From Hafnia alvei (GTDB taxonomy: Bacteria > Pseudomonadota > Gammaproteobacteria > Enterobacterales > Enterobacteriaceae), in NCBI RefSeq assembly GCF_034424155.1, contig NZ_CP139992.1:3426012-3490011 (forward strand): a stretch of 64,000 nucleotides of DNA. The letters run 5' to 3'. Position 1 is the first letter of the stretch. Each line of letters starts with the position of its first letter. The notes under the pieces are model-generated. The model ran no database searches. It was not told the DNA's origin and saw only the letters and a list, made by a program, of their open reading frames with translations. Below are positions 10,446-21,219 of the stretch, piece by piece. A program made the position numbers and the translations under genes.

Positions 10446-11927
10446 ATGTCTAATTCAAACTTAGCTATTTTCACCCAACGTAACACGGTCATTTTATTAC
10501 TGTTGGGTTTTGCCTCAGGCCTTCCTCTCGCATTAACCTCCGGTACACTTCAGGCTTGGATGACCGTTGCCAACGTCGATCTCAAAACGATTGGCTTCTT
10601 TTCACTGGTTGGCCAGGCCTACGTGTTTAAATTCCTTTGGTCACCGATGATGGATCGCTATACGCCTTCTTTCCTTGGTCGCCGCCGTGGCTGGCTTTTA
10701 GTCACGCAAATCCTGCTGCTAATCACTATCTTTGCCATGGGATTACTCAATCCTATCCAGCATCTGTGGTGGCTCGCTGGTTTGGCCGTCATTGTCGCAT
10801 TCTGCTCAGCCTCCCAAGATATTGTCTTCGACGCCTATAAAACCGATTTGCTTAGCGCCGAAGAACGCGGAACCGGCGCAGCTGTTTCCGTTTTGGGTTA
10901 TCGACTTGCCATGCTGGTTTCCGGTGGGTTAGCGCTGTGGTTAGCCGATCGCTATTTTGGCTGGCAGGGTACCTATTGGCTGATGGCTGGCTTAATGCTG
11001 ATCGGTATATTGGCTACATTATTTGCACCAGAACCTCAGGTATCAGCGCCTGCGCCACGCACGCTTGAACAGGCCGTGATTGAACCGCTTAAGGATTTCT
11101 TTGGCCGAAACAATGCATGGTTAATTTTATTACTCATTGTGATGTACAAGATGGGTGATGCTTTCGCCGGTAGTTTGAGCACAACGTTTCTGATCCGCGG
11201 TGTCGGATTCGACGCGGGTGAAGTTGGTATCGTCAACAAGACACTAGGGTTGTTTGCCACCATCGTCGGCGCTTTGTTTGGCGGCGTACTGATGCAGCGC
11301 TTGTCCCTTTTCCGCGCATTAATGCTGTTTGGTATCTTGCAAGGGGTATCCAATTTTGGCTACTGGCTGCTGGCGGTAACCGATAAAAACCTGCTTACCA
11401 TGGGCAGCGCTATTTTTCTCGAGAACCTCTGCGGGGGAATGGGCACCGCGGCGTTTGTCGCCTTGTTAATGACGCTGTGTAACAAGTCATTCTCAGCAAC
11501 CCAATTCGCCCTGCTCTCGGCACTTTCAGCGGTAGGTCGTGTCTATGTAGGGCCGGTTGCGGGTTGGTTTGTTGAATTACATGGCTGGCCGTTGTTCTAT
11601 CTTTTCTCAATCGTCGCCGCCGTTCCTGGACTCTTGCTGCTGGTCGCCTGCCGCAAAACCTTGGAGTACACGCAAACCACCGGTGAATTCTCGCGCCGAA
11701 CCCGTTTTGCTCGGGCCTATAAGCTGGCCTCTCAATCACTGTTGGTCGGATGCATTCTGATCGCATTGTGGCTACTGGGGCTAGCCGCAGAAAGCCTCTC
11801 TGGTTTCAGTGCTGACGTCATCATGGCTTGGCTGTTAAATATTGGCTTATTGCTGAGTTTATTTGGCATTTTACTTGGCGCAGGTTTAGATTATCGCAGC
11901 CAACGCGATCTACAGCAGGTCATTTAA
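10446..11927 (+). CDS. ampG: Muropeptide permease AmpG
   Basis: AmpG is an inner-membrane major facilitator that imports GlcNAc-anhydroMurNAc-peptides released from the wall for recycling; the imported peptides also signal ampC beta-lactamase induction. The 493-residue chain matches the E. coli length (491) and has about 14 hydrophobic segments. Family motifs include GFASGLPLALTSGTLQAWM near the N-terminus, SPMMDRY, and FLGRRRGW after TM2. It follows yajG and ends 43 bases before a strong bidirectional terminator. Confidence 0.97.
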   Translation: MSNSNLAIFTQRNTVILLLLGFASGLPLALTSGTLQAWMTVANVDLKTIGFFSLVGQAYVFKFLWSPMMDRYTPSFLGRRRGWLLVTQILLLITIFAMGLLNPIQHLWWLAGLAVIVAFCSASQDIVFDAYKTDLLSAEERGTGAAVSVLGYRLAMLVSGGLALWLADRYFGWQGTYWLMAGLMLIGILATLFAPEPQVSAPAPRTLEQAVIEPLKDFFGRNNAWLILLLIVMYKMGDAFAGSLSTTFLIRGVGFDAGEVGIVNKTLGLFATIVGALFGGVLMQRLSLFRALMLFGILQGVSNFGYWLLAVTDKNLLTMGSAIFLENLCGGMGTAAFVALLMTLCNKSFSATQFALLSALSAVGRVYVGPVAGWFVELHGWPLFYLFSIVAAVPGLLLLVACRKTLEYTQTTGEFSRRTRFARAYKLASQSLLVGCILIALWLLGLAAESLSGFSADVIMAWLLNIGLLLSLFGILLGAGLDYRSQRDLQQVI

Positions 11928-11962
11928 TTCCGTTGCTAAATTAATTTAAGCCTTAAAATAAT

Positions 11963-12000
11963 AAAAAAAACGCTGTCTATATTTTAGACAGCGTTTTTTT
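11963..12000. terminator. Bidirectional intrinsic terminator after ampG
   Basis: A CGCTGTCTA/TAGACAGCG stem (11971-11979 with 11985-11993) is flanked by eight A on the left and seven T on the right. It can terminate the ampG transcript and is symmetric enough to act on both strands. Confidence 0.88.
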
Positions 12001-12003
12001 ATT

Positions 12004-12470
12004 CTTCACATTTACCGCTTAATTATTCCCTAAATAATTTTTTACTGATATTCCGCTGTATTTTCGCCCTCAAATAACTGCTTATTTTTCACGCTAAATT
12101 AAATTTAGCGTCGGAAAAACGAAGAACAAAAAATTAACAAATAGAGATCTCTTTCACGTTTCGTGCCTTCTAAGGGAAGAAATAAGCCTAAATGTAACGA
12201 GTTACATGTCCCTACGATCTGTGTCACATATTCCTATTTTAAGCTGGTAATACATGGGCTAACCGCAGATTAGGGGCTAGGCTAAAAGTGACAAAACGTG
12301 ATTTTCAGAGGCAGAGAAATATCTTTTGTTACATTTACTTTGTTACAACAAAGTGAAAATAAGCCTCTGATTTGATAGCTACATTTCGCCTAAAAGACAC
12401 CATGAAATGCGACATTTTGAACAAACCAACTGGACTTTTTAAACAATAGAGTGACAGACCTTTAAGAATG
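12004..12470. promoter_or_regulatory. Long regulatory region upstream of cyoA
   Basis: About 470 AT-rich bases between the ampG terminator and the cyo promoter, with no gene. It contains a palindrome CTTTGTT-AC-AACAAAG at 12338-12353. This lies inside a wider inverted repeat, TCAGAGGC (12305-12312) and GCCTCTGA (12363-12370). In E. coli the cyo operon is controlled by ArcA, Fnr, Cra and other regulators; I cannot assign any of these to specific bases here. Confidence 0.45.
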
Positions 12471-12499
12471 TTTACAGATCTGCAACCTTCCCGTAAAAT
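12471..12499 (+). promoter_or_regulatory. Sigma-70 promoter of cyoABCDE
   Basis: TTTACA (12471-12476; five of six match TTGACA) and TAAAAT (12494-12499; five of six match TATAAT) are separated by 17 bases. Transcription would start about 40 bases before the cyoA ATG, leaving a short leader with a GAGGT ribosome-binding site. Confidence 0.7.
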
Positions 12500-12545
12500 G
12501 CCCCTACATTTGGGACGACAGAGAGCCTTCGATTGAGGTCGTTAG

Positions 12546-13475
12546 ATGAGACTCAGTAAATTAAATAAAAGCTTTGGGATATTATCTTTAATCGCAGCCT
12601 CAGCCTTGCTGAGCGGTTGTGATATGGCGCTTCTGGATCCTAAAGGACAAATAGGTCTAGAGCAGAGATCCCTGATACTGACTGCCCTTGGGCTGATGTT
12701 AATCGTGGTGATTCCAGTAATCGTAATGACAATTGTATTTACGCGTAAATTCCGCGCGTCAAATACCGATGCCAAATACACTCCCAACTGGTCTCACTCT
12801 AATAAAATTGAAGCTGTCGTTTGGACAGTGCCAATTATCATTATCGCTATCCTCGCAACATTAACGTGGAAAACGACTCACGAACTGGATCCGTATAAAC
12901 CACTGGTCTCCGACGTTAAACCGATCCGTGTCGATGTAATTTCACTCGACTGGAAATGGTTGTTCGTTTATCCAGATCTGGGGATTGCAACCGTTAATGA
13001 ACTGGCTTTCCCAGCTAATACTCCGGTTAATTTCCGCATCACGTCAAACTCGGTAATGAACTCATTCTTCATTCCGCGTTTAGGTGGGCAGATTTACGCG
13101 ATGGCAGGCATGCAGACCCAACTGCATTTGATTGCCAACGAACCGGGTAAATATAACGGGATTTCCAGCAGCTACAGCGGTCCAGGATTCTCTGGAATGA
13201 AATTCACCGCTATCGCAACGCCCGATAATGCCACCTTTGATCAGTGGGTTGCCAACGTTAAGAAAGCACCTAATCAGCTGACCACCATGGCAGAGTTCGA
13301 CGCATTAGCGAAGCCAAGTGAATATCATCCGGTTGAGTACTTCTCTAGCGCTAATCCTGAATTGTTTGTCGATGTGATTAACAAATTCATGGGTAGCAAG
13401 AAGATGGACATGAAGAAAGACGAGCATATGGATATGGACATGGGTGAGCACGCTCACGCAGGAGCCGAGGAATAA
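12546..13475 (+). CDS. cyoA: Cytochrome bo3 ubiquinol oxidase subunit II
   Basis: Subunit II of the proton-pumping terminal oxidase bo3; it contributes to quinol oxidation but, unlike cytochrome c oxidases, lacks the CuA site. The 309-residue precursor has a lipoprotein signal with lipobox LLSGC (Cys25). Two membrane segments (about 43-66 and 88-108) and a periplasmic cupredoxin-fold domain follow. The C-terminus is unusually rich in Met, His, Asp and Lys ([20 protein letters not shown]), a possible metal-interacting tail. It is first in the cyoABCDE operon, three bases before cyoB. Confidence 0.98.
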   Translation: MRLSKLNKSFGILSLIAASALLSGCDMALLDPKGQIGLEQRSLILTALGLMLIVVIPVIVMTIVFTRKFRASNTDAKYTPNWSHSNKIEAVVWTVPIIIIAILATLTWKTTHELDPYKPLVSDVKPIRVDVISLDWKWLFVYPDLGIATVNELAFPANTPVNFRITSNSVMNSFFIPRLGGQIYAMAGMQTQLHLIANEPGKYNGISSSYSGPGFSGMKFTAIATPDNATFDQWVANVKKAPNQLTTMAEFDALAKPSEYHPVEYFSSANPELFVDVINKFMGSKKMDMKKDEHMDMDMGEHAHAGAEE

Positions 13476-13478
13476 CAG

Positions 13479-15470
13479 ATGTTTGGAAAACTAACACTCG
13501 ACGCCGTCCCGTACCATGAACCGATTGTTATGGTTACGGTTGCCGGCATTATCTTAGGCGGTCTGGCCCTTCTGGCTTTGATTACCTATTTTGGAAAATG
13601 GAAATACCTATGGACGGAGTGGCTAACCTCGGTTGACCATAAACGTCTGGGTATCATGTATATCATCGTGGCGTTTGTCATGCTGCTGCGCGGCTTTGCC
13701 GATGCCATCATGATGCGTAGCCAGCAGGCGCTTGCGTCCGCCGGTGAAGCCGGATTCCTCCCACCGCACCACTACGATCAGATCTTCACCGCTCACGGCG
13801 TAATCATGATCTTCTTCGTGGCGATGCCGTTCGTGGTAGGTCTGATGAACGTCGTTGTACCGCTGCAAATCGGTGCTCGCGACGTTGCATTCCCATTCCT
13901 GAACAACCTCAGCTTCTGGTTCACCGTTGCCGGTGTGGTTCTGATCAACCTGTCGCTGGGTGTGGGTGAATTTGCTCAAACCGGTTGGTTGGCCTATCCA
14001 CCGCTATCAGGTAAGGAGTACAGCCCTGGCGTAGGGGTCGATTACTGGATATGGAGTCTACAGATATCCGGCTTAGGTACCTTGCTGACGGGTGTTAACT
14101 TCTTTGCCACTATCATCAAAATGCGTGCCCCTGGCATGTCGCTGATGAAAATGCCGGTCTTCACATGGACCGCATTGTGCACCAACGTTCTGATCATTGC
14201 TGCCTTCCCGATTTTAACCGTTACCGTTGCTTTACTGACGGCTGACCGCTACCTCGGCACCCATTTCTTCACCAACGATATGGGCGGCAACATGATGATG
14301 TACATCAACCTGATTTGGGCCTGGGGCCATCCGGAAGTGTACATCTTGGTTCTGCCAGTCTTCGGTGTGTTCTCCGAAGTGGTGGCAACCTTCTGTAAGA
14401 AACGTCTGTTTGGCTACACCTCGCTGGTATGGGCGACCGTGTGTATCACCATCCTGTCGTTCATCGTTTGGCTGCATCACTTCTTCACCATGGGGTCAGG
14501 CGCAAACGTCAATGCGTTCTTCGGTATAGCCACGATGATTATCTCGATTCCGACCGGGGTAAAAATCTTCAACTGGCTGTTCACCATGTACCAAGGCCGC
14601 ATCGTGTTTAACTCTGCGATGCTGTGGACTATCGGCTTTATTATCACCTTTACCGTAGGTGGTATGACCGGGGTTCTGCTAGCGGTTCCAGGTGCAAACT
14701 TTGTTCTGCATAACAGCCTGTTCCTGATTGCACACTTCCATAACGTGATCATCGGTGGTGTGGTATTCGGTTGCTTCGCCGGTATGACTTACTGGTTCCC
14801 GAAAGCATTTGGCTTCACGCTGAACGAAACTTGGGGCAAACGCGCATTCTGGTTCTGGATCATCGGCTTCTTCGTTGCCTTCATGCCGCTGTACGGCTTG
14901 GGCTTCATGGGCATGACTCGTCGTCTGAGCCAGCAAATTGACCCTGCATTCCATCCTCTGCTGATGGTTGCTGCGGGCGGCGCTGCGCTGATTGCATGTG
15001 GTATTGCCTGCCAGCTGATTCAGATTTTCGTGTCTGTTCGCGACCGCGATCAGAACCGCGACCTGACTGGCGATCCATGGGGCGGCCGTACGCTGGAGTG
15101 GTCAACTTCTTCTCCACCGCCGTTCTATAACTTCGCTATCGAACCACAGGTTCATTCGCGTGATGCATTCTGGGAGCTGAAAGAAGAAGGTATCGCTTAT
15201 AAGAAACCAGAGAAATATGCACCCATTCATATGCCACGTAACACGGGCGCAGGCGTCATCATTGCAGGCTTTAGCCTCGTCTTTGGTTTTGCCATGATTT
15301 GGGACATCTGGTGGCTGGCGATTGTCTGCTTCCTGGGCATGATTGCCACGTGGATCGTGCACAGCTTCAACGATGATGTTGATTACTACGTTCAAGTTCC
15401 TGAAATTGAACGTATTGAGAACCAACACTTTGAACAAATTAGCAAAGCAGGCGTGAAATATGACAACTGA
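13479..15470 (+). CDS. cyoB: Cytochrome bo3 ubiquinol oxidase subunit I
   Basis: The catalytic heme-copper subunit that reduces O2 to water and pumps protons. At 663 residues it aligns without gaps to E. coli CyoB. The metal ligands therefore keep their numbers: His106 (FTAHGV) and His421 for low-spin heme b, His419 for heme o3 (IAHFHN), and His284 (WGHPEVY, cross-linked Tyr288), His333 and His334 (WLHHFF) for CuB. About 15 membrane segments are visible. Its last 11 bases overlap the start of cyoC, suggesting translational coupling. Confidence 0.99.
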   Translation: MFGKLTLDAVPYHEPIVMVTVAGIILGGLALLALITYFGKWKYLWTEWLTSVDHKRLGIMYIIVAFVMLLRGFADAIMMRSQQALASAGEAGFLPPHHYDQIFTAHGVIMIFFVAMPFVVGLMNVVVPLQIGARDVAFPFLNNLSFWFTVAGVVLINLSLGVGEFAQTGWLAYPPLSGKEYSPGVGVDYWIWSLQISGLGTLLTGVNFFATIIKMRAPGMSLMKMPVFTWTALCTNVLIIAAFPILTVTVALLTADRYLGTHFFTNDMGGNMMMYINLIWAWGHPEVYILVLPVFGVFSEVVATFCKKRLFGYTSLVWATVCITILSFIVWLHHFFTMGSGANVNAFFGIATMIISIPTGVKIFNWLFTMYQGRIVFNSAMLWTIGFIITFTVGGMTGVLLAVPGANFVLHNSLFLIAHFHNVIIGGVVFGCFAGMTYWFPKAFGFTLNETWGKRAFWFWIIGFFVAFMPLYGLGFMGMTRRLSQQIDPAFHPLLMVAAGGAALIACGIACQLIQIFVSVRDRDQNRDLTGDPWGGRTLEWSTSSPPPFYNFAIEPQVHSRDAFWELKEEGIAYKKPEKYAPIHMPRNTGAGVIIAGFSLVFGFAMIWDIWWLAIVCFLGMIATWIVHSFNDDVDYYVQVPEIERIENQHFEQISKAGVKYDN

Positions 15471-16080
15471 TACTTTACATCATACTCACGGTCAGGAGGC
15501 CCATGCGGAGCATGGGCACCACGACGCCGGTGACACGAAAGTGTTCGGCTTCTGGGTCTACCTGATGAGCGACTGTATTCTGTTTGCGAGCTTGTTCGCA
15601 ACCTATGCAGTCTTGGTCAACGGCACCGCTGACGGCCCATCCGGCAAAGATATTTTTGAACTGCCGTTTGTGTTGGTTGAAACCTTCCTGCTGTTATTTA
15701 GCAGCATCACCTATGGCTTCGCCATGCTGGCGATGAACAAAGGTAAAGTAGGCACCGTAAATACATGGTTAGGTTTGACCTTCCTGTTCGGCGCTGGCTT
15801 CATCGCGATGGAAATCTACGAATTCCATCACCTGATTGCCGAAGGTTTTGGCCCTGACAAAAGTGCATTCCTGTCTGCCTTCTTTACCTTGGTTGGCACG
15901 CACGGTATCCACGTTACCAGCGGCCTGATCTGGATTATCGTGATGATGATTCAGGTAGGCAAAAAAGGCCTGACCGCGCGTAACCGTACTCGCCTGATGT
16001 GTCTGAGCCTGTTCTGGCACTTCTTGGACGTGGTGTGGATCTGCGTATTCACCGTAGTTTATCTGATGGGGGCAATGTAA
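15460..16080 (+). CDS. cyoC: Cytochrome bo3 ubiquinol oxidase subunit III
   Basis: Subunit III is a five-helix membrane protein that stabilises the bo3 oxidase. The 206 residues begin with a hydrophilic His-rich N-terminus ([15 protein letters not shown]) and then five hydrophobic helices, with the family motif [14 protein letters not shown]. The start overlaps the end of cyoB by 11 bases, and the stop overlaps the cyoD start by one base (TAATG). Confidence 0.98.
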   Translation: MTTDTLHHTHGQEAHAEHGHHDAGDTKVFGFWVYLMSDCILFASLFATYAVLVNGTADGPSGKDIFELPFVLVETFLLLFSSITYGFAMLAMNKGKVGTVNTWLGLTFLFGAGFIAMEIYEFHHLIAEGFGPDKSAFLSAFFTLVGTHGIHVTSGLIWIIVMMIQVGKKGLTARNRTRLMCLSLFWHFLDVVWICVFTVVYLMGAM

Positions 16081-16430
16081 TGAGTCACTCACCTACAACG
16101 GGTCACCATTCTACAGACAACAACGGTGCTAGCCACGGCAGCGCAAAGTCTTACATGATTGGCTTTATTCTGTCGGTCATCCTCACGGTTATCCCGTTCT
16201 GGATGGTGATGGAAGGTACCGCGTCGCACCAAACGATTTTGATTACCGTGGTTGCGATGGCTGTGATTCAGATTTTTGTTCATCTGGTGTACTTCCTGCA
16301 CATGAACACCTCGTCTGAAGAGCGTTGGAACCTGATAGCTCTGGCATTTACCGCCTTGATTATCGCCATTGTTGTCGTTGGCTCACTTTGGATTATGTAC
16401 AACCTCAACATCAATATGATGGTCCACTAA
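16080..16430 (+). CDS. cyoD: Cytochrome bo3 ubiquinol oxidase subunit IV
   Basis: The small subunit IV of the bo3 oxidase, thought to assist assembly and CuB binding. The 116-residue protein starts [10 protein letters not shown], with a His/Ser-rich cytoplasmic leader and three membrane helices containing the family motifs TVIPFWMVM and [10 protein letters not shown]. The start at 16080 overlaps the last base of cyoC. Upstream in-frame starts lie inside cyoC and were rejected. Confidence 0.98.
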   Translation: MSHSPTTGHHSTDNNGASHGSAKSYMIGFILSVILTVIPFWMVMEGTASHQTILITVVAMAVIQIFVHLVYFLHMNTSSEERWNLIALAFTALIIAIVVVGSLWIMYNLNINMMVH

Positions 16431-16440
16431 AGAGCTGCCT

Positions 16441-17334
16441 GTGATGATGAAGCAATACCTGCAAGTAACAAAACCGGGCATTATCTTCGGTAACCTGATT
16501 TCGGTTATCGGTGGATTCTTCCTGGCCTCGAAGGGGAGCTTAGATGTTCCCCTGTTCATCGCGACCATGGTTGGCGTGTCGCTGGTTGTCGCCTCGGGCT
16601 GTGTATTTAATAACTACATTGACCGAGACATTGATAAAATTATGGAGCGAACCAAAAACCGCGTTTTGGTGAAAGGGTTAATCGCACCTAAAGTGACATT
16701 GACCTACGCTACGCTGTTGGGCCTTGCCGGTGTTGCATTGTTATATGTTGCGGCTAATCCATTAGCCGCGCTGTTAGCAGTGATTGGCTTCATCGTCTAC
16801 GTTGGCGTGTACAGCCTGTATATGAAGCGTCATTCCGTATACGGCACGCTGATTGGCAGCCTGTCTGGCGCAGCTCCTCCTGTTATTGGCTACTGCGCCG
16901 TCAGCAACGAATTCGACGCTGGCGCGCTAATCCTACTGGCTATTTTCAGCCTGTGGCAGATGCCGCACTCCTATGCGATTGCCATCTTCCGCTTCAAGGA
17001 TTACCAAGCCGCCAATATTCCCGTATTGCCGGTGGTTAAAGGGATTTCGGTAGCGAAAAACCACATTACGCTATATATCGTGGCGTTTATGGTTGCTACG
17101 CTGATGCTGTCTCTTGGCGGGTATGCGGGCTATAAATATCTGGTTGTTGCAGCGGCGGTAAGCGTGTGGTGGTTAGGTATGGCGCTCTCTGGCTATAAAA
17201 AAGCGGTGGACGATCGCGTATGGGCACGCAAACTGTTTGTGTTCTCCATCGTGACCATCACTTGCCTGAGCGTCATGATGTCGGTTGACTTCCAGTCTCC
17301 GGCAACAGAAAGCCTGCTTACAATGCTGCGTTGA
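16441..17334 (+). CDS. cyoE: Protoheme IX farnesyltransferase (heme O synthase)
   Basis: CyoE is a UbiA-superfamily membrane prenyltransferase that adds a farnesyl group to heme b to make heme O for the bo3 oxidase. The 297-residue protein shows the Asp-rich site [18 protein letters not shown] (about residues 57-76) and a second conserved segment around [18 protein letters not shown] use the GTG at 16441, which matches the E. coli length (296); an ATG one codon later is equally possible. Last gene of the cyo operon, followed by a terminator at 17362-17386. Confidence 0.97.
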   Translation: MMMKQYLQVTKPGIIFGNLISVIGGFFLASKGSLDVPLFIATMVGVSLVVASGCVFNNYIDRDIDKIMERTKNRVLVKGLIAPKVTLTYATLLGLAGVALLYVAANPLAALLAVIGFIVYVGVYSLYMKRHSVYGTLIGSLSGAAPPVIGYCAVSNEFDAGALILLAIFSLWQMPHSYAIAIFRFKDYQAANIPVLPVVKGISVAKNHITLYIVAFMVATLMLSLGGYAGYKYLVVAAAVSVWWLGMALSGYKKAVDDRVWARKLFVFSIVTITCLSVMMSVDFQSPATESLLTMLR

Positions 17335-17361
17335 TCATTGAGCCTTAATGATTAATCGTGA

Positions 17362-17392
17362 AAAGCCGGATATCTCATCCGGCTTTCTTTTT
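17362..17392 (+). terminator. Intrinsic terminator of the cyo operon
   Basis: A 10-bp stem (AAAGCCGGAT 17362-17371 with ATCCGGCTTT 17377-17386, loop ATCTC shifted by overlap) is followed by CTTTTTT. It lies 28 bases after the cyoE stop. Confidence 0.88.
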
Positions 17393-17602
17393 TCCCCTCC
17401 CCCACTTCGTCCTGAGTCTGTTCAAAACGGGTCAGGTCAAGTAATCTAGCTCGGCTGTAATAACAATAGATACTATTCCTCGGGAATGCTTACCACCAAT
17501 TGCCATCAGAGCAATGTTCATTAGAAAGCACCAATAACAAGAATAATTTCAACGCAGTGATAACGCTGGGTTGTTCCCGCACTAAAAGAAACTGAGGTTG
17601 TA

Positions 17603-18973
17603 ATGAATGATTTTCAGATGACACCAGAGGAACGGAAAGCCACCTGGGGTCTAGGAACCGTATTCTCATTGCGTATGCTTGGGATGTTTATGGTTTTGCC
17701 GGTGCTCACCACCTATGGCATGTCTTTAGCGGGCGCTTCCGAAACGTTAATCGGGATCGCGATTGGGATTTATGGCTTAACACAGGCCGTCTTCCAAATC
17801 CCATTCGGCCTATTCTCTGACAGAATTGGTCGTAAACCGCTCATCGTCGGCGGGCTACTCATATTTGCTCTCGGCAGCGCTATTGCGGCCATGACAGACT
17901 CAATATGGGGCGTGATCCTTGGCCGTGCATTACAAGGCTCGGGGGCGATTGCCGCCGCTGTTATGGCGCTACTATCCGATTTAACCCGCGAGCAAAATCG
18001 CACTAAGGCGATGGCATTTATCGGCGTCAGTTTTGGTGTCACTTTTGCCATTGCAATGGTCGCAGGCCCAATTATTACCCATGCCGTTGGCCTCTCTGGC
18101 CTTTTCTGGATGATCGCGCTGTTAGCATTAGGTGGCGTTATCATCACACTGTTTTGCATCCCAACGCCGCGCCATCACGTGCTGAACCGTGAATCCAGCA
18201 TGGTGAAGGGAAGCTTTAGCAAAGTGCTGGCAAACGGCCGGTTGCTTAAGCTTAACTTCGGCATTATGTGCGTGCATATCTTACTGATGTCGAGCTTTGT
18301 GGCACTGCCACCGCTGATGGAAGAAGCCGGTCTAGCACGAGATAATCAGTGGAAAGTCTATTTAGTTACCATGCTGATCGCGTTTGTCTGCGTTATCCCT
18401 TTCATCATCTATGCAGAAAAACAACGCCGTATGAAGCAGGTGTTTCAGGTATGCGTTATTTTAATGCTCGCCGCTGAGGTGATCCTTTGGTACGCCGATT
18501 TACATCTGTGGGGCATCATCTTTGGCGTCCAAGTCTTCTTTATAGCCTTCAACGTGATGGAGGCGTTATTGCCTTCGCTGATCAGCAAAGAGTCACCCGC
18601 GGGCTATAAAGGCACAGCGATGGGAATTTATTCCACCAGCCAATTTCTCGGCGTGGCCATCGGCGGAAGCTTAGGTGGATTCTTGTATTCGCATAACGGC
18701 GCTGCAACCGTGTTTACCGGGTGCGCAGTGTTAGCCGTGATCTGGCTTGCGGTCAGCATGACGATGAAAGAGCCGCCCTACGTCAGTAGCCTGCGCATTG
18801 TTATTCCCGATGCGATCCCTGCAACGCCGGAATTAGAGCAGGCGCTTAAGCAACTGCACGGCGTGGCTGATGTGGTACTGATTCCTGAAGAGAAAACGGC
18901 GTATGTGAAGATTGATTCTAAGCTCACAAACCGTGGAGACATTGAGTTGTTTGTGGCGGGGCAGACAGTCTAG
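17603..18973 (+). CDS. yajR: MFS transporter YajR
   Basis: A major facilitator superfamily exporter of unknown physiological substrate. The 456 residues contain 12 membrane segments, with the MFS motif A GLFSDRIGRKP between TM2 and TM3. A soluble C-terminal ferredoxin-like domain (the YAM domain, about 390-456) is characteristic of YajR. The length agrees with E. coli (454). The ATG is preceded by GAGGTTGTA. It is convergent with yajQ across a REP-like palindrome. Confidence 0.95.
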   Translation: MNDFQMTPEERKATWGLGTVFSLRMLGMFMVLPVLTTYGMSLAGASETLIGIAIGIYGLTQAVFQIPFGLFSDRIGRKPLIVGGLLIFALGSAIAAMTDSIWGVILGRALQGSGAIAAAVMALLSDLTREQNRTKAMAFIGVSFGVTFAIAMVAGPIITHAVGLSGLFWMIALLALGGVIITLFCIPTPRHHVLNRESSMVKGSFSKVLANGRLLKLNFGIMCVHILLMSSFVALPPLMEEAGLARDNQWKVYLVTMLIAFVCVIPFIIYAEKQRRMKQVFQVCVILMLAAEVILWYADLHLWGIIFGVQVFFIAFNVMEALLPSLISKESPAGYKGTAMGIYSTSQFLGVAIGGSLGGFLYSHNGAATVFTGCAVLAVIWLAVSMTMKEPPYVSSLRIVIPDAIPATPELEQALKQLHGVADVVLIPEEKTAYVKIDSKLTNRGDIELFVAGQTV

Positions 18974-18995
18974 CTCTGGTATTGTTCCCTTCCAT

Positions 18996-19030
18996 GACCC
19001 CCACCCAGCCTCCCCCTTCGCAGGGGGAGG
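18996..19030. repeat. REP-like GC-rich palindrome, copy 1
   Basis: The stem CCTCCCCCT/AGGGGGAGG (19009-19017 with 19022-19030, loop TCGC) is preceded by GACCCCCACCCAG. The same core recurs, inverted, at 21291-21326 and in a variant form at 21220-21253. It lies between the convergent yajR and yajQ. It is a dispersed intergenic repeat of the REP/BIME type by structure; I cannot name the family with certainty. Confidence 0.75.
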
Positions 19031-19062
19031 AGCAGATCGAATATCTGATTCAAAACCCAGCG

Positions 19063-19554
19063 TTAATCGCGGAAGTTATTAAACTGGAACGGTTGTCCCA
19101 AATCTGCACCACGAATAAGCGCCATCACGCCCTGCAAATCATCGCGTGATTTACCCGTTACACGCACTTGTTCACCCTGAACCTGCGCCTGCACTTTCAG
19201 CTTGCTGTCTTTAATCAGCTTGATGACTTTTTTCGCCATCGCGCTATCAATGCCTTTTTTCAGCGTGGCTTCAATGCTGTACGTCTTGCCGCTATGTTCA
19301 ATCTGCTCAGGGATCTCTAATGCAGCACCATCGATGCCACGTTTCGCCAGTTTTTCGCGCATAATATCCACGAGCTGGTTGACTTGAAAATCAGAGACGC
19401 TGGAGATTTTGATACTTTCATTTTTCTCATTCAGCTCAAAGCTGGCTTCAACGTTGCGAAAATCCCAACGAGTTCCTAGCTCACGTGAAGCGTTCTCTAC
19501 GGCGTTACGAACTTCTTGAATATCAATTTCAGAAACGATATCGAATGAAGGCAT
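19063..19554 (-). CDS. yajQ: YajQ family cyclic nucleotide/nucleotide-binding protein
   Basis: A DUF520-family protein with two ferredoxin-like halves that bind nucleotides; in some relatives it acts as a cyclic-di-GMP effector. The 163-residue length is typical. [11 protein letters not shown] at the N-terminus and the C-terminal PFQFNNFRD are signature stretches. In E. coli it is also reported as a phage-related nucleotide-binding protein, so the physiological role remains open. It is divergent from panE. Confidence 0.95.
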   Translation of the reverse strand: MPSFDIVSEIDIQEVRNAVENASRELGTRWDFRNVEASFELNEKNESIKISSVSDFQVNQLVDIMREKLAKRGIDGAALEIPEQIEHSGKTYSIEATLKKGIDSAMAKKVIKLIKDSKLKVQAQVQGEQVRVTGKSRDDLQGVMALIRGADLGQPFQFNNFRD

Positions 19555-19741
19555 GTTAAATCTCCTCTCGGTTGAATGCCGAGCATAATAGCGGCTTCCT
19601 CCGGCGATGCAAGACCAGCCACAGTCCTTACACCATAACCGATGCTTCTCACTGCGATCTGCGTCATAAAAGTTTATACTGCTTAGATTGAATATTTCTG
19701 CTTTGCGCGCAAATCGCCTGATGTATCGGGAAGGAGGCCAA

Positions 19742-20656
19742 ATGAAAATAACAGTTCTTGGTTGCGGGGCGCTAGGGCAGCTATGGTTATCGGCATTAGA
19801 ACAAGCTGGGCACGATGTTCAAGGCTGGTTACGCGTACCTCAGCCCTATTGTCCGGTTAACATCATCCAACTTAACGGACAGTCATACAATAAAAACCTA
19901 GCGGCGAACGACCCTCTACATTTAGCGGAAAGCCAAATCTTATTAGTGACGCTAAAAGCTTGGCAGGTTTATAACGGTTTGGTTCCATTACTGGCGAAAA
20001 TTCCCCCTCACTGCCGAATTATCCTGCTACATAATGGGATGGGCAGCCAGGATGAGTTTCCAAACCTGATTGAACAGCCCCTATTTCAAGGGGTCACCAC
20101 CCACGCGGCGCGCCGTGATGGCAATACGATTATCCACGTTGCCGCGGGCACGACACATATCGGTCCAACGAATTCAGCGGCTATTGGGCAAAGCAACATT
20201 GCAGAAGTCTTGCATCAGGCACTTCCTGATGTGGCCTGGCATGACAATATCATGCCCGCTATCTGGAAAAAATTAGCCGTTAACTGCGTCATTAATCCAT
20301 TGTCAGTTATCTATAACTGCCGCAACGGCGATTTGCAAAAATACATGCCGCACGTAGAAGCCATTGTAAAAGAAATCTCCGAGGTAATGGAGGCTGAAGG
20401 GTATCGAACGTCTCCCGAAAGCTTGCTGCATTACGTGACCAACGTGATGTGCATGACCGCCGATAATTACTCTTCAATGTACCAAGACGTGCAGGCTCAG
20501 CGACATACTGAAATTGATTACATCACTGGCTATCTGCTCAGGGCAGCGCGCAAGCATGGACTTAGCGTCACTGAGAATGCCCATATTTTTGAAACCATTA
20601 AACGAAAGGAACAAACCTATGAGCGCATCGGCTCTGGTGTGTCTGGCTCCTGGTAG
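19742..20656 (+). CDS. panE: 2-dehydropantoate 2-reductase
   Basis: PanE (ketopantoate reductase) uses NADPH to convert 2-dehydropantoate to pantoate in pantothenate and coenzyme A synthesis. The 304-residue protein starts [15 protein letters not shown], a Rossmann GxGxxG nucleotide-binding motif. It contains LHNGMGSQ and [13 protein letters not shown], the latter carrying the catalytic lysine. The start at 19742 has a strong AAGGAGG site; in-frame codons upstream do not. The 3' end overlaps yajL by 38 bases, as in E. coli. Confidence 0.97.
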   Translation: MKITVLGCGALGQLWLSALEQAGHDVQGWLRVPQPYCPVNIIQLNGQSYNKNLAANDPLHLAESQILLVTLKAWQVYNGLVPLLAKIPPHCRIILLHNGMGSQDEFPNLIEQPLFQGVTTHAARRDGNTIIHVAAGTTHIGPTNSAAIGQSNIAEVLHQALPDVAWHDNIMPAIWKKLAVNCVINPLSVIYNCRNGDLQKYMPHVEAIVKEISEVMEAEGYRTSPESLLHYVTNVMCMTADNYSSMYQDVQAQRHTEIDYITGYLLRAARKHGLSVTENAHIFETIKRKEQTYERIGSGVSGSW

Positions 20657-21212
20657 CGAAGAAACCGAAGCAGTAACGACCATTGACTTGCTTGTTCGCG
20701 CGGGCATTAAAGTCACTACGGCAAGTGCTGCCAGCGATGGCGAATTAGTCATAACCTGCTCACGCGGCGTAAAACTGTTAGCGGATAAACCGCTGGTTCA
20801 GGTTGCCGATGAGTCTTATGACGTCATTGTTTTGCCCGGTGGAATGCAAGGCGCTGAGTGTTTTCGAGACAGTGAACTGGTCGTTGAGAAGGTGCGCCAA
20901 ATGCATCTTGAGGGAAAACTGGTCGCCGCAATCTGCGCCGCTCCCGCATTAGTATTAGCTCACCACAAGCTATTCCCAATAGGAAATATCACCTGTTTCC
21001 CAACGCTAAAAGATCAGATCCCCGAGAATCAGTGGATCGACAAACGCGCTTATTTCGATGAGCGCGTTAACCTGCTGACCAGCCAAGGGCCAGGAACCAG
21101 TATCGACTTTGCGCTAAAAATTATCGACGTACTTTTAGGCAAAGAAAAAGCCGCCGAAGTGGCAGCCCAGTTAATTCCCGCATCGGGGATCTATGACTAT
21201 CAGGAGTGGTAG
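20619..21212 (+). CDS. yajL: Protein/nucleic acid deglycase YajL (DJ-1/PfpI family)
   Basis: YajL is a DJ-1 homologue involved in protection against oxidative and carbonyl (glyoxal) stress. From the ATG at 20619 the protein is 197 residues. The conserved Glu15 (GSEE) and reactive Cys106 (AAICAAP) fall at the E. coli and human DJ-1-like positions. The start lies inside the end of panE, preceded by AAAGGA, which suggests translational coupling. Longer in-frame starts lie inside panE and were rejected. Confidence 0.96.
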   Translation: MSASALVCLAPGSEETEAVTTIDLLVRAGIKVTTASAASDGELVITCSRGVKLLADKPLVQVADESYDVIVLPGGMQGAECFRDSELVVEKVRQMHLEGKLVAAICAAPALVLAHHKLFPIGNITCFPTLKDQIPENQWIDKRAYFDERVNLLTSQGPGTSIDFALKIIDVLLGKEKAAEVAAQLIPASGIYDYQEW

Positions 21213-21219
21213 CACGCAA

